From NCBI RefSeq assembly GCF_020379485.1, contig NC_063450.1:26078137-26142136 (forward strand): DNA of 64,000 nt, read 5' to 3'. The stretch is from Brassica napus. Its lineage: Eukaryota > Streptophyta > Magnoliopsida > Brassicales > Brassicaceae. Numbering within the stretch: position 1 is the stretch's first letter; each line of letters opens with the position of its first letter. Positions 12,406 to 25,000 of this stretch are shown here, one piece after another. A program made the translations under genes and the position numbers. The notes under the pieces are model-generated. The model saw nothing but the letters and a program-made list of their open reading frames with translations, was not told the origin of the DNA and searched no databases.

Positions 12406-12850
12406 CTCTATCTCTCTGCTTCTCTTTCTGTTTTTTTATAAATATATAATAGTAATGATAACAGATAGAATAAATTTAACATACAATGCGATTTTACTAT
12501 GCTGGATTTTCTCATTATGTAAAAAGTAAGATTACAGAAAATTAGTTATTGGGATTTATATGCCTCAAATCAAACTGTTTATTTTGATTTTGAAAACACT
12601 TTCACTTAAAAGAAGAGTATGGCAATATGCAACTGAAAAATGAACCTCTAAAATCTATATACAATTTATTCTTATTGAGGAAAATAAACCCACGAATTAA
12701 TGAGTTTATACAAAACTAAGCACACACAAAAATTTATTTGTGTGATGAGTTTATCCTCGCTAGTTTTGTTGATTAAGAAAAGGCACCAATAAGTACTAAC
12801 CTTTTTCTCTTGTGAACTCTTGTGGTTTGGGAGCTTGACTTATATTCTTG
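12406..12850 (-). other. Pumilio gene 5' UTR with probable leader intron
   Basis: On the minus strand a leader exon runs from about 12850 to 12801 and ends AAAAAG before GTTAGTAC. A candidate intron (12800-12428) ends in AAAAAAACAG. The second leader exon (12427-12406) joins the ATG at 12405. The splice signals are good but no transcript was available. Confidence 0.5.
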
Positions 12851-12880
12851 TGGAGTTGAAGAGTGCAAGATGATTCTCCA

Positions 12881-12888
12881 TTTATATA
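12881..12888 (-). promoter_or_regulatory. TATA box of the Pumilio gene
   Basis: TATATAAA on the minus strand lies about 30-35 bp upstream of the proposed leader exon. A second TATTTATAAAAA near 12431-12446 is closer to the ATG and is the alternative if the gene has no leader intron. Confidence 0.45.
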
Positions 12889-13214
12889 TTCTAAGAGGAT
12901 CGTCTTGCAACATTAAAGTATTAATATTTTTAAAAAGTTAAATTGTGTAATCAAAATTTAGCTTTGAAAAAGATGACAAGTAATATTAATGTCTTTCACC
13001 AATTTTAGAGTCTTATGAAAATATTTTCACTTTTTTCTTCTCTTTTCTACTTTTATTTGTTTATTAATTATTTTTTGGTGAGAAACTCCCGTAGCTGTCA
13101 ATGTGGATAATATAAATGCTATAAACTCAAAATAGTTTACAAATTTTTAATATTTAAATAATATTATACATATACAACTTAACACATGTGAAAGAATTTC
13201 TCAAAAAACAAACA

Positions 13215-13380
13215 TAGTTACTTTCATAGAGGTCTCCACTTTCTTTGTTTAGAGTGAAGACTTCCGTAAAAGTAAGATAGTCACTTTCATAGAAATTTCT
13301 ATCTTTGTATTAGAGTGGAGACTTCTAGGAAAGCAAGATAGTTACTTTCATAGAGGTCCCCACTTTCATATTAGACTATC
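13215..13380. repeat. tandem repeat, about 62-bp unit, 2.7 copies
   Basis: Units start at 13215, 13278 and 13339 with TAGTTACTTTCATAGAGGTC (second unit TAGTCACTTTCATAGAAATT), each followed by an AGAGTGGAGACTTC-like tail. A diverged related segment lies at 14035-14090 (AGAGTGGATACC, then GGGGTCTCCGC). Function unknown. Confidence 0.6.
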
Positions 13381-15090
13381 AATAAATATTTCAACGTTCA
13401 ATATCTTATACATCATCTTCTTTTTTTTCTACATCATCTTCTACTTTCTACCTAATAATTCAACACCCACTATTTTCGTATATTCTAATGGTTTATTGGA
13501 AAAAAAATTCAAACACTCTCTCCTATATTTTTTTCTTTCAATATTTTGTTTTCTTTTGTGAATACATATTAACAGCTATTGATTGAAATTAAATTACAAT
13601 AGTTAAGAGTTAAGAAAATGTTTAAAATAATTTTTGAAAGTAATTTCAAATGTTTCATTTCACTGGAAAAATAGGAAATATAAAAATGGAGTCTAATAGA
13701 ACAATTACAATAGAAATAGATGGATTTATTCCTATGTTCAAATCAAATGAAACGGATCTTTATTTATAGATTATAAAAATTGGTAAACATATTGTAAAAC
13801 TATTTAAAAAATATTTTTTTATGAGATAATTGATCTGATCTCAAATAATTCAGACAAAAACAAATCAGAAATCTCCATAGCCAATAACTTAACGATAAGT
13901 GGCCATTGATGGCTCCACTTTACGGATTCAACAACCCTATTTAATACACGTCGGATTCAGTTTATTTTTGAATAGACCGTTGTATTTTTTCAACTATTGA
14001 ATTTTTTATTCAATAGCCCACTTCAGATAGTTTTAGAGTGGATACCTTTATAAAAATAACATAGATATTTTCGTAGGGGTCTCCGCTCCGAATTCCACAC
14101 ATTTTTTTTATTGGTTAGAGACCTATTAGAAAACTCTACGATACTGACGTTTTAGCAAATATTATTAGAAAAAGAAGCTAAAAGAATCAGGTACGAGAAA
14201 CTATGCTAATTGTTAGAGACTATTTTCAAGTTATCTACGGTTAATATTTTTATATATTAAAATCTAGTGGATGCATTCAATTTAGAATTTGAAATGATTT
14301 GGATTTTAATGCATTTTAAATGATTTTAAATGAATTTTGAATGATTTTAAATGAATTTTAAATGAATTAAGTAATTTTAAATGATTGTATATAATACGGT
14401 AAAAACGTATCTGCCACTGCTGTTAGTAGATGTATTTTATATAACTTTTTAACAATATAAATTTCTGACTATTTTAGTCGTAAAAGTTTCAACTACATTA
14501 AGAAACAGAACCTTGTATAACTAAACATTAAGAGCACACAATTTTCAGAAGCGAATATAAATAAATCGTTTACATTTTGTTTTGAAACTTAAATCGTTTA
14601 CATTTTTTCGAAGACATAAAGCTGTTTTCCGAATCATGTTATGATTGCTACTAAAAATCAGAAAATCACATTTTTCAAAAACATATAATATTTATCCATT
14701 TTCAATAGGATATTGTGTATAATACAGATTTTGAATCATGGAAACAAAAAGACGTTAGTAAATATAGGATACTTATATGAATATCAAAACAATTGATTAA
14801 TTGTTGAAATCAATTTAAATTCAAACTTTATTTTGTAGACATTAATATTTATTTACTTACTATAACATTTTGTAAAATAATATTCATTTAAAATTATGTT
14901 TAAATAAATATTATAATGCATAGCTTTGGAAACCTATATTACAAAATATGCTAAATACGTATGCTCCATGTATTATTATTCTTGGTATATGAATGTACAT
15001 AATAGTATAAAATTATATGTCATGATACTTAACAAAAAAAAAGTAAATTGTACAATAGCATAACAATAGAAATAAGATTCGAACTTAGGT
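13381..15090. other. AT-rich intergenic with short local repeats
   Basis: No gene seen. 14306-14390 holds a short array built on TTTTAAATGAA (about 11 bp). The rest is unremarkable. Confidence 0.5.
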
Positions 15091-15262
15091 CATCTCCAAT
15101 CCAAAGGCAAAACACCATTGTAATGTAATTTTTAAACCAAAATCTCTCCAACCCAATTCTAAACAATCACTCTATTTTAGAATGAAAGTAGAGTACCACA
15201 CAAAATTTGATGTGCTGCTATTCACAACGCTAATCACTTATTTTTATTAATAAAATAAATTT

Positions 15263-16207
15263 AAATATCAATGGCAAGATAAATACATATAAAATATAAA
15301 ATAATATATAGAATTAATATATTACATAGTTTATTTTATTTTATTATTTTAATATTATAATATTTCAAAATATTAAATATTTATTAAAAAACAAATATTT
15401 TCGTTTGATAAATTTTATGCAGTTTAATTAGATAATAAATTTTATTTATTATATATATTTTATAATAATTAATTTTCTAATTTAATAATAAAAATTTTGA
15501 AAAAAGGTTAGGTGTAAATATATGTGTTCTAGATGGAGAAGAAATTTTTTTTTGTGTTAAAACTTCACTAAAGTGGTGTAGTTCTCACACCAAAATAGTG
15601 TTATAGGTTGAAGATGCCTCTAGTATTAAACCTAAAAATAATTTGAAATCATAACTGGTTTAATTGAAATACAAAAGGTGGAAAGGGAAAAAAGAGATTC
15701 TTGTTATTGAAAGTGTAGATTTAGTATTAATATATATATATAAATATCAATGGCAAGATAAAATATATAGAATTAATATATTACATATATTGAAATAGTT
15801 TAGTTTATTTTATTATTTTAATATTATAATATTTCTAAATAGTAAATATTTATTAAAAACAAATATTTTCTTGTGATATATTTTATGCAATTTAATTACA
15901 TAATAAATTTTATTTATTATGTATATTTAATAATAATCAAATTTCTAATTTAATATAAAATTTGAAAATAAAGTTTGGTGTTAAATGTGGTGTTCTAGAT
16001 GGAGAAGAATTTTCTTAGTGTTAAAACTTCACTTAAATGGTTTAATTCTCACACCGAAATGGTGTTATAGGTTGAAGATGCCTCTAGTATTAAACCTGAA
16101 AATAAATTGAAATCATAACTGATTTAATTAACATACAAAAGGTGGAAAGGGAAAAAATAGAAGAGATTCTTGTTATTAAAAATGTAGATTTAGTATTAAT
16201 ATATATA
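15263..16207. repeat. tandem duplication of a roughly 475-bp unit
   Basis: Both units start AAATATCAATGGCAAGATAAA (15263 and 15742) and end in TTAGTATTAATATATATA. Between these they share GTGTTCTAGATGGAGAAGAA, the AACTTCACT motif, GGTTGAAGATGCCTCTAG and GGTGGAAAGGGAAAAA, with scattered differences and small indels. The first copy has an extra left flank (15085-15262) starting GGTCATCTCCAATCC. This pairs with GGTTGAAGATGCC as a possible inverted terminus, so the unit may derive from a MITE. Confidence 0.65.
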
Positions 16208-16294
16208 AATTTAATCTGCTATGTTCTTAGTGAAATGATCCGACTATGATTCTTGTACGATGGATTTTTAAAGTGACTATATTTTAATATAGTA

Positions 16295-17102
16295 CTAGAT
16301 TTTGATCCACGCTTTAAAAGTGCGAGTATTTGTTTCTTTGCAACTTTCATAAAAAATGTGTCAAATATTTGTAAGTTCATGTTTTATATATATTATTATT
16401 AAATTTTCATTCAAAATGCGGTAAAGCATTTGGAGTTCAACGTTGTAGAAATTTGTTCATATTTTTCACATGGTAACAATATTCCCCTCTTTGAATTCAA
16501 AAACTCGGCAGTACCAGTTTTGCAGCCGGAAAAATGCTTAACGGAGGCTACCGCCGCTATTTTGGCTACTCGGCACAATAAATCTGTAAGGATTTAAAAG
16601 GTCGATTGAACATAAATAAATGCTATCACTCGGATTAATTGCCGAAGAATAACTAATTTTTTATTGCTTAAGCCCAATAGAAAAGATAGGCTTTAGGTTT
16701 ATTACAGCCCATTTGATTTTACTCAAGCGAAAGAGCATGCTATATTTATAGTAATCATTCTTGTTGATGAGTTTCACAAAGTTTTGATGCGGGTCTCAAA
16801 TATATTTAATGCGTAAACAGTTATAAAGATTTCATGTATAAATTATTTCCTATTAACTCGTGAATATATAATATTCTAAATTTTGTTAGCCCCTAAAATC
16901 TTGCTAACCACGATTTATATCATATTATTTATTTTAAAAAGTATAAACAAAGGAAACAAATAGTAAGAAAATTAGAAAGTGTGTTAGGTGATTAAATGTT
17001 CTCAAATGTACAAAATACCCTTAATGAATGACACAATTTTCATTGAAAAGTAAGGATTTTTAGGGAAAATTCTCGAAGTGTAAGCTGTTTTAATTGTATA
17101 GA
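16295..17102 (-). mobile_element. non-autonomous Helitron, about 0.8 kb
   Basis: On the minus strand it starts TCTATACAATTAAAACAG near 17102 (a second TC at 17108 is possible). It ends with a weak hairpin (CTCGCACTTTTAAAGCGTGG), ATCAAAATCTAG at 16295, then T. The base before the start is A. The 3' hairpin is degenerate, so it is an older copy. Confidence 0.6.
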
Positions 17103-17345
17103 TATAGATTATGCTGTGATTTTTTAGCTTGCTACAAATGCATAGTTTACAAAGAAAAAAAGATAAAGATGTCAAAGAAATTTATTTATGTTTAATAATG
17201 TGGCCTCGTTTTCGCTAGAAAATTATTCGGATGGCGCCCGTTTAGTTGATTATAGTTTCTAATTTTAGTTAGTAAGAGCATTTCTATTTTCACTCTATTT
17301 TTAACACTAAAACTAGATTTTGAATCCGCGCAACCGCGCGGATAT

Positions 17346-17424
17346 TGCCTTCATTTATATATACAAAAATTTATTTGATCTCATTGCCTTCATTTATATA
17401 TACAAAAATTTATTTGATCTCATT
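17346..17424. repeat. 39-bp direct duplication
   Basis: TGCCTTCATTTATATATACA and the bases after it, through TTTGATCTCAT, occur twice back to back. The 94-codon open frame that crosses it is AT-rich and has no recognisable content. Confidence 0.6.
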
Positions 17425-18494
17425 AGTGATATATATGAATGACATTAACAATGTAGCTAAACGTTTATATGACTTTTCAAACATAATAATTTTATATTTT
17501 GTACGATGTAAATTATTTGTTTCAGATCGTCACATGTATTTTGTCGTTTTTATTATATATTTATTTTATTGGATTTACATTTTACTATTAGACAAATTGA
17601 TATATAACATATTGATATATCTATATTAGGGGACGCAAAAAAAGTTTTTAAAAACTAAAAAAAATAATTCATTGTTTAGTAATTTTATTTGTATTTATGA
17701 CATTTTTTAATATTCATGTACAGTAATAGTTAAACATTTGGTATTAGTTATTTATATATATGATAAAATGAACTACTAAATATTAAATGAAACATTATGT
17801 GTAATATTATATATAGATGGATTAGTGATTATTAAGGTATTTTTCATGTTTAAGATATCAAGAAAAGCGGAACAATATATTATGATTTAAGTGCAATTTA
17901 GAAAATATAATATGTCAAATATTACATAATATTTTTGAGAAATTTTTGGATTTACCATATATTAATAGTAGACGATTTTGGAAACTTTTGTAGAAATAGT
18001 ATATTAGTGATTTTATTAAAATATGAATAAATTCTTGCATGATTATGTTCAATATTCATATTTCATTATAATGAATATTAGATTTTAATCCATACTTTCA
18101 AAAAAACATGATTATTTTTTATTAACAAAAAATATATTTGTTTATTTAACTTGTTTCACATTGTTTATTGTCTTATTTTCTAATAATTTTTAATTCAAAT
18201 GAGGTCATTCATTTCTAATGTGTCTTGTATTGATCAAATGTTGTTTTAATATTGGCTAATGGAAATGAGTTAATATAATTATTTAACATCTCTTACTTAT
18301 TTGACTGTATAACCTGTAGATAATTGTAATATATTTTCATATTCTGAAATCTGTTTGTTTCAAAAAAATATAGATTTTATTGTACTTTTTACATATATAA
18401 TAAATAAATAATAAAAATAGTCAGGTATATCTCAACACTGTTAGGTTTCAAACAGATATATAGATTTAAAAATATTGATTTATTATATAATTAA

Positions 18495-18675
18495 GTTTTT
18501 TTTGCTAACCGTGGTGTGGTTCCAAAAGCATTCTAGACCTAATGACTAATCACCACAAAGCCCGTAGAAAATCGGATTTTCTTGCCACTTAAGCCGTCTA
18601 CGAGTGGCTGGGCTCGAACCAAGGTGGCGGAACTCACAGCTGTGAGTCCTCTACCACCAGAATTAAAAGCCCGGG
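18495..18675 (-). mobile_element. tRNA-derived SINE, 181 bp
   Basis: The minus strand shows an RNA polymerase III A-box-like TGGTGGTAGAGGA near the 5' end, a B box GGTTCGAGCC (18611-18620) about 30 bp on, and a short A-run tail (AGCAAAAAAAA). An exact 12-bp target duplication TTATATAATTAA flanks it (18483-18494 and 18676-18687). Length and layout fit crucifer SINEs. Confidence 0.85.
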
Positions 18676-19225
18676 TTATATAATTAAATATTATATAAAT
18701 CTGATTTTGGTAATTATATATCAGTCAACATAAATATATAAAAATATATTGCAAAATTATAACTAAGGTATAACATAATATATGAAAAGTATGACATTTT
18801 ATGTGATGGTAAATATATGCTTTTAAAATTATTTTATAAATCAAGCTTTAGATTCGTGTAGTTTAAGAACTGAGCAAAAGAAACCTACCTTTAGACTTCG
18901 TCAGAAAAAAAATTGAAAAAAAAAGAAAAGTTAAAGTTGGTAACATTTTGCGTACCAATTTTTTTTTTTTACGAAGTCCTGAGTTTATTAATCATTTGCC
19001 TTATTCTACGTATAAGTTCTGACTATTGTTTTTTTTTTTGTAAAAAAGTTTAATGAAGAGAAAATTATAGAACATCGAGATTATAGTTTAATCTTGTTTT
19101 AATATTTTGTATTAATAGGTAAAATATATGGAAAATGATAAAACCATTAAATGCTATGATTTCCTACGAGATGGTCCAAAATGAAATATCACACATGAAA
19201 AAATCATGACTTCTATTATAATAGA

Positions 19226-20088
19226 TAAGATGGAATTTAGAGTAAAAAAATTCAATAGTACTATATATTTTTTTACTCTATAATATAGTAAAAATGAGTT
19301 TTTTTTACTCTAAATAGAGTATCATTGGAATAGAACCCAATTATATTCTAAAGTTATTTTATTTTGATAAAAAAAATATAGGGAAATATTTGTAGATGGT
19401 CTTAAGTTTTGAAAAAGATGTAAGACTAACTTGGAATATCATTAATTTGGTTTCCAATTTAGGAAAGTTACGAAAACCATAGCCTCTCACGTGCTACTCG
19501 CTTTTTGACTGCCATCCTCGTAGATTCCTCTCTTCACGCGACCATCTAAAGTGTCTTTTGCATCCTCCTCAAAGCATGACTTTGTGTCGTGGTCAATTAG
19601 TCCAATAGTTTCGACCCCAAAAATGTCTCGTTTGCAAAACGAAACAATATTTCTCTAATAGTTTTTATTAACTTAATTTCTGAAAGGGAATATTTTAAAT
19701 ATATTACATTACTGCAGTAAAAACTCTATAAATAAATAATGTTATGACTGTAATAATTTTTTTTTAATTTTAGAGTTATTAATTGGCAAAAAAAATTTTT
19801 TTAGGTTTATATTTTTAAAATATAGTTATATTTAAATACCAAAATATATAATCTCAAGATATTATATATTAGTTAAAATTTATAGAACTGAATTTAATCT
19901 ATTTAATTATATTATTTGATTATATGTTATGTTAGTTGAATATGTATGGTAAAATACAAATGTGTTATATATGAAACTCGATATAATAACACCAAAATAT
20001 TGAAATGAAAAACAAAATTGTAGAAAAAATAAATTTTATATAAAATAAACAATAAAATGTTTGTTTATGTTATATATATATATATTAT
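19226..20088. other. AT-rich intergenic
   Basis: 19232-19325 contains an inverted TTTTTTTACTC/GAGTAAAAAAA-type segment that may be a MITE fragment. Nothing else was recognised. Confidence 0.4.
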
Positions 20089-20261
20089 AACATAATAATT
20101 ATTAGTAATAAAAAAAATAAAAAAAACCAGATTTTTTCTCTCTCATGGCGAAGACGACGGTGACAAGTTTCTAGGGTTCGATGGAGTTACGCAATTGGGA
20201 TCCAGGGAATCAAGGGGTTACATGATTTTCTTATGGGATTCTACATTATCAGAACGCGATT

Positions 20262-20960
20262 GTGCGAAGGATTCATGGTAGTTTCAAGGATCTGAAACAT
20301 AAAGATCTTCTCGATGGTGGGGGCACAAGTCCAAGAGCGGGGGCTGCCAAGGAGGCTCGGGAAGAGGGAGAGATCCAGCAGCAGGAGCGGGGAAAATATT
20401 CTCGTAATGAGCAGGAGGCTCCTCCTATGATTCCACTACAGGAAAACCTTGCTAGTTCAATCATTCTGGCTGATGTCCAAAAGGTAACTTCGGCTCCTGA
20501 GTGTGAGGAAAATGGTCTAGATGTGGTTAATGAATTACTAGGAGATGAGAATAATGATGTTGAGAATGATGTAATGGAGTTAGATGAGGAACGGGTTCAT
20601 GGAATGGGGAATGATGAGGGTAGTGGTGATGGGTTTCAAAATCTATCTGATGGGGAAGTGGAGGTGAACAGTGATCAGGCCACGAAGGTCTTGAATCTAG
20701 CGGATGGGGATGTGGTTAATGATTTGCCAGAGGAGAAGGATCCAGTTGTTGGTAAAGCGGATAAGAAAAAGGTGGTGCACAAAGGTCTGTGTAAGTCCAC
20801 TGTTATTGCAGGGGGCTCTACAAAGGCACGAATGGTCTAGGCCCTTATGGCCACTCGTAAACGTACGGCTACTAAACCTGCAACCCGTCAAGGAGAGGGA
20901 GCTAAACAGCAGGAGGAAAGGGGTCCCTCAAACCCCAAGCCAACTTCTTCCAAACCTTAG
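20262..20960 (+). pseudogene. LINE ORF1 C-terminal region
   Basis: The open frame 20262-20840 is acidic and low complexity (runs such as GDENNDVENDVMELDEER and a Lys-rich KADKKK), like the disordered tail of plant LINE ORF1 proteins. The same frame continues after a TAG (20838-20840) to a second stop near 20960 with a basic Arg/Lys/Thr-rich end (ATRKRTATKPATRQ). The N-terminal DUF4283 and CCHC part seen in the other LINE (43227-45149) is not recognisable here. Confidence 0.6.
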
Positions 20961-20968
20961 GAGCTTTT

Positions 20969-22099
20969 ATGGAAGTACAAGCAATGGAGGAGTTATGCAA
21001 GCAAGGGGTGCTTTCCAATGTTTTCTTTTTATTTGGCATAATAAGCTCTATGAGCATCTTTGTTAGTTTTGTTTCTGGCTTTTGTCTGAGTTTCTATTAT
21101 TTTCAGCGTTTTGTTAGATCATGTTATAAGATCTTGACTTGGAATAAGAATGGTCTTCTTGGTTTTTGGTATTTTTATGGATTTGAATTCTTGCTATTTG
21201 GTCTTCTTTGGTCAGTTCTTGGTTATGGTATTGTTATTATGAGATCTTATCAAGGTCTGCAAGATGGTCTCACTTTACAGCAGCTAATGCGTTTGGTCCC
21301 TTTAAACCAAACACAAAGATCACAAGAGTGCCTGGAGATGGTTATACTGGTGAGATATGGTTGTAAGGATAGTTGGTTGATGCGGAATCGATTGAGAACG
21401 GAAAGGCTCTGGTCACTATTTTGGATTACTGCATATCATTTCTACGCTTTTCAAGATGCAAACAAGTCCTGTTTTTTTTTACGGCTTCACTTTGATCTTA
21501 TTAATCTTCAATGGATATGGGCTCTATATTTATCAAAGGTACAAATATGGTGGTTGGTCTCATTATGCCTAACAAAGAGAAGGCATGGCGAGGCGAAGAA
21601 TGATCAACATGGGAAGGTAACTTGGCTGTGCTGCAAAGAATTGGCAAGATGGTATAGGGTTCTCGTACCGGTTTTGGAGCGAGTACCACCAAACCAAGTG
21701 CGGTTTGATTCTGGCTGTTACATTGAGTCTCAGAAAATATTTGGTGGTTTATGTCATCTACATTTAGTAAATTATATTAACCAAATGGAGGTGTGGTGCG
21801 AAAATAAGGTGCGAGCAAGGGTGCCAATTGCTTACGAGGCTTGCTTTAAAATTTATACGGGGACTCAGGTTTTGATACGGCTTGTGGAATGGAGAAGAAA
21901 TGCACCGTATCTTACGTCTGGTCTTTTATGGTGTTTTTGGAATCCATTTCTACGGGGGCACAATTTGATTTTGGTAGGCAATGTTGGCAGTGGGGAATTG
22001 ATGTTAAAATACTCTCAGGTCTCATTAAACCTGCATCTTCTGGCTCGAGGGAGCAATACAAATATTGTTATATATGAAAATATTAAGCTGGAATTGTAG
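20969..22099 (+). CDS. open frame of 376 codons between LINE ORF1 and ORF2, unrecognised
   Basis: This frame is open for 376 codons in an element whose known domains are full of stops. It overlaps the ORF2 start (22074) by 26 nt. The first 90 residues hold two strongly hydrophobic stretches (from GVLSNVFFLFG, and from FWYFYGFEFLLFG) that look like membrane segments; the rest is Trp/Leu-rich with no motif I know. The related LINE at 43104 has only 86 bp at this place. It may be a chance frame in inserted or diverged DNA. An ILTWNKNG string near its start faintly resembles the endonuclease start ILSWNCRG. No function is claimed. Confidence 0.25.
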   Translation: MEVQAMEELCKQGVLSNVFFLFGIISSMSIFVSFVSGFCLSFYYFQRFVRSCYKILTWNKNGLLGFWYFYGFEFLLFGLLWSVLGYGIVIMRSYQGLQDGLTLQQLMRLVPLNQTQRSQECLEMVILVRYGCKDSWLMRNRLRTERLWSLFWITAYHFYAFQDANKSCFFLRLHFDLINLQWIWALYLSKVQIWWLVSLCLTKRRHGEAKNDQHGKVTWLCCKELARWYRVLVPVLERVPPNQVRFDSGCYIESQKIFGGLCHLHLVNYINQMEVWCENKVRARVPIAYEACFKIYTGTQVLIRLVEWRRNAPYLTSGLLWCFWNPFLRGHNLILVGNVGSGELMLKYSQVSLNLHLLARGSNTNIVIYENIKLEL

Positions 22100-25000
22100 A
22101 GGATTAGGAAGTCATTGGACTATAAGTTATCTCCGGGAAACATGGCACAAACATAAACCAGATTTTTTATTCTTATCTGAAACGAAACAGGATTTCGATT
22201 TCGTACAACAGTTTCAATCTCATTTTGGATATGATAGTTTGGTTACTGTGGATCCAAATGGGAGGAGTGGTGGTTTGGCTCTTTTTTTATAACAATGAAT
22301 ATCAAGTTAAAATTCTATATTCCAGCAATAGGATGATAGATATAGAGGCGGTGGCCAAAGGAAAACAAGTGTTCCTTCATTTTGTCTATGGGCAACCGGT
22401 GCAAAAGTTAAGAGAGTAGGTCTGGGAGAGATTAACTAGATTTGGATTAGCACACTCGGAACCTTGGTTTATCATTGGAGATCTAAATGAAATCACTGGG
22501 AATCATGAAAAGGATGGGGGTTCCCAATGAAGCACAACTTCCTTCATTCCTTTTAACAATATGATTAGGAATAGTGGACTTTTGGAATTTCCGGCTAGAG
22601 GCAATACACTGTCTTGGCAAGGAAGAAGAGGCAAAGAAAAAGGAGCAGTGACGATCAGATGTCGATTGGATTGGGCTTTGGCAAATGAGGAATGATGACA
22701 TATGCTTTTCCCCTGTTCTTACACAGAATACTTGAGGTTGGTGGGGTCTGATCATCGTCCCGTGGTTGCTTCTTTAGAGGATAATGTATCAAGGAAAAAA
22801 AGGGGACAGTTTAGGTTTGTTAAGAGATGGATTGGACAAGAGGGTCTTATGGAATCAATTGTGGCAGGCTGGACGGAAAGTCAGGGAGGACAAACAGGGG
22901 ATTTTGTTACAAAAATTAATAATTGTCGTCATGAAATATCTTCATGGCGAAAAGACAATCAACCATATGGGAAGGACAAAATTAAGGATCTTCAACAGGC
23001 TCTAGAAGAAGTTCAAATGAATAATAGCAGATCACAAGAAGAGATTCTTGAGGTTTCCAGGAAGTTACAAGAAGCTTATAAGGATGATGAGGAATATTGG
23101 CATCAGAAAAGCCGGAATATGTGGTACTCGTCTGGAGATCTTAATACTAAGTTTTACCATGCCCTGACAAAGTAGCGTAGGGTTCGTAATAAAATAGTGG
23201 GGCTACATGATGTATTGGGTGATTGGATAACTGATGAGAACGGAGTTGAGAAGGTGGCGGTCGATTATTTTGTAGATTTGTTTAGTTCCACGGATCCAAC
23301 GGAATTTGATAGTTTCTTGGAAGAGATATTTCCATCTATTTCCCCCCAAATGAATCAATTTTATTGAGAATGACAACGGAGGAAGAGGTCCGGCTAGCTT
23401 TATTCATGATGCATCCGGAGAAAGCGTCAGGTCCGGATGGGATGACAACTCTTTTTTATCAACATTCCTGGCATGTTATTAAGAAGGATGTGGTTGAGAT
23501 GGTGAATAATTTTCTCCTCACAGGAAATATGGATCCACAGTTGAATACTACTAATATCTGTATGATCCCGAAAATAGAGAGACACACAAGGATGACGGAT
23601 CTAAGGCCGATAAGTCTATGTAATGTGGGTTACAATATTATTTCGAAAGTTTTGTGTCAAAGATTGAAAATTTGTCTCCCGCGACTAATTTCGGAGACAC
23701 AAACGGCTTTTGTGGCGGGTAGGTTAATATCGGATAATATTCTTATAGCGCAGGAAATGTTTCATGGACTGAGGACCAATAAGTCTTGTCAAAATAAGTT
23801 TATGGCGATCAAAACGGATATGAGTAAGGCGTATGATAGGATAGAGTGGAGGTTTATTGAGGCTCTTCTTCATAAAATGGGATTTGATCCTCGTTGGATC
23901 AATTTAATGTTAGAGTGTATTTCTTCGGTTCAATATAGGGTCATTCTCAATGGTCAGCCACGAGGTCTTATCATCCCACAACGGGGCCTACGACAAGGAG
24001 ATCCTTTGTCTCCGTATTTATTTATTATGTACACTGAGTCTTTAATCGCGAATATTAAGAATGCGGAGAGAGTGAAACAATTAACTGGTTTAAAGGTAGC
24101 AAGAGCTTGTCCAGCAATGTCTCATTTGCTATTTGCAGATGATAGTCTTTTCTTTTGTAAGGCAAATAAGGAGGAGTGTCATACCATTCTCAGGATTTTT
24201 AAGGAATATGAGGCTGTCTCAGGACAACAAATTAATTTTCAGAAATCTTCAATTCAATTTGGACATAAAATTGAAGAAGCTAGTCGTCAAGAATTGAGAG
24301 ATATATTGGAAATTCAGAATATAGGAGGCATGGGGATCTTACTTAGGTTTACCAAAAAGTCTTGGAGGATCTAAGGTACATGTGTTTGGTTTTGTACAAG
24401 AACGCTTGAATAATAGGGTTAATGTTTGGACTTTTAGATTTTTTACCAAAGGAGGAAAAGAGATAATTATTAAGTCGGTGGTTACGGCCCTGCCAAACCA
24501 TGTCATGTATGTTTATCGGTTACCGAAGGCTACAGTTAAAAAGTTAACGAGTGCAGTAGCACAGTTTTGGTGGAGTCCAGGAGAGAGTACAAAAGGTATG
24601 CATTGGAAATCATGGGATAAACTATGTCTGCCTAAAGATAATGGTGGACTAGGCTTTAAGGATCTTATGGATTTTAACACAGCAATGCTTGGCAAGCAAT
24701 TGTGGAGGCTGATTGAGAAGCCAAATACTCTTTTTTCAAGAGTCTTCAACGGACGGTACTACAGGAATACTTCACCCCTGGAACCGATTCGTTCATACTC
24801 CCCGTCATATGGCTGGAGGAGTATTATTTCTGTTAGATCTTTGGTTTGTAAAGGACTAATTAAAAGGGTGTGAACAGGTTCATCTATATCAGTATGAAAT
24901 GATCCTTGGATCCCAACTACTCGCCCGAGACCAGCAAACAAAAACCTTAAAAACAGTTACCCGGATATCACAGTGGATTCCCTCATTAATCAGGAATCCC

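Larger units (their letters stand above)
17313..19225 (-). mobile_element. non-autonomous Helitron, about 1.9 kb, carrying a SINE
   Basis: The minus-strand 5' end is TCTATTATAATAGAAGTCAT at 19225, preceded by A. The 3' end is the perfect hairpin CCGCGCGGTTGCGCGG followed by ATTCAAAATCTAG at 17313, then T. The interior is AT-rich, without RepHel genes. It includes a 39-bp direct duplication near 17346-17424 and a SINE at 18495-18675. Confidence 0.65.

Noticed and set aside
17345..17629. 94-codon frame MPSFIYTK...
   Set aside because: AT-rich Helitron interior with a 39-bp duplication; no motif and strongly biased to Ile, Tyr and Leu.
18600..18675. Possible tRNA gene (GGTTCGAGCC B box)
   Set aside because: There is no cloverleaf acceptor stem or CCA end context; the A-tail and 12-bp duplication show a SINE.
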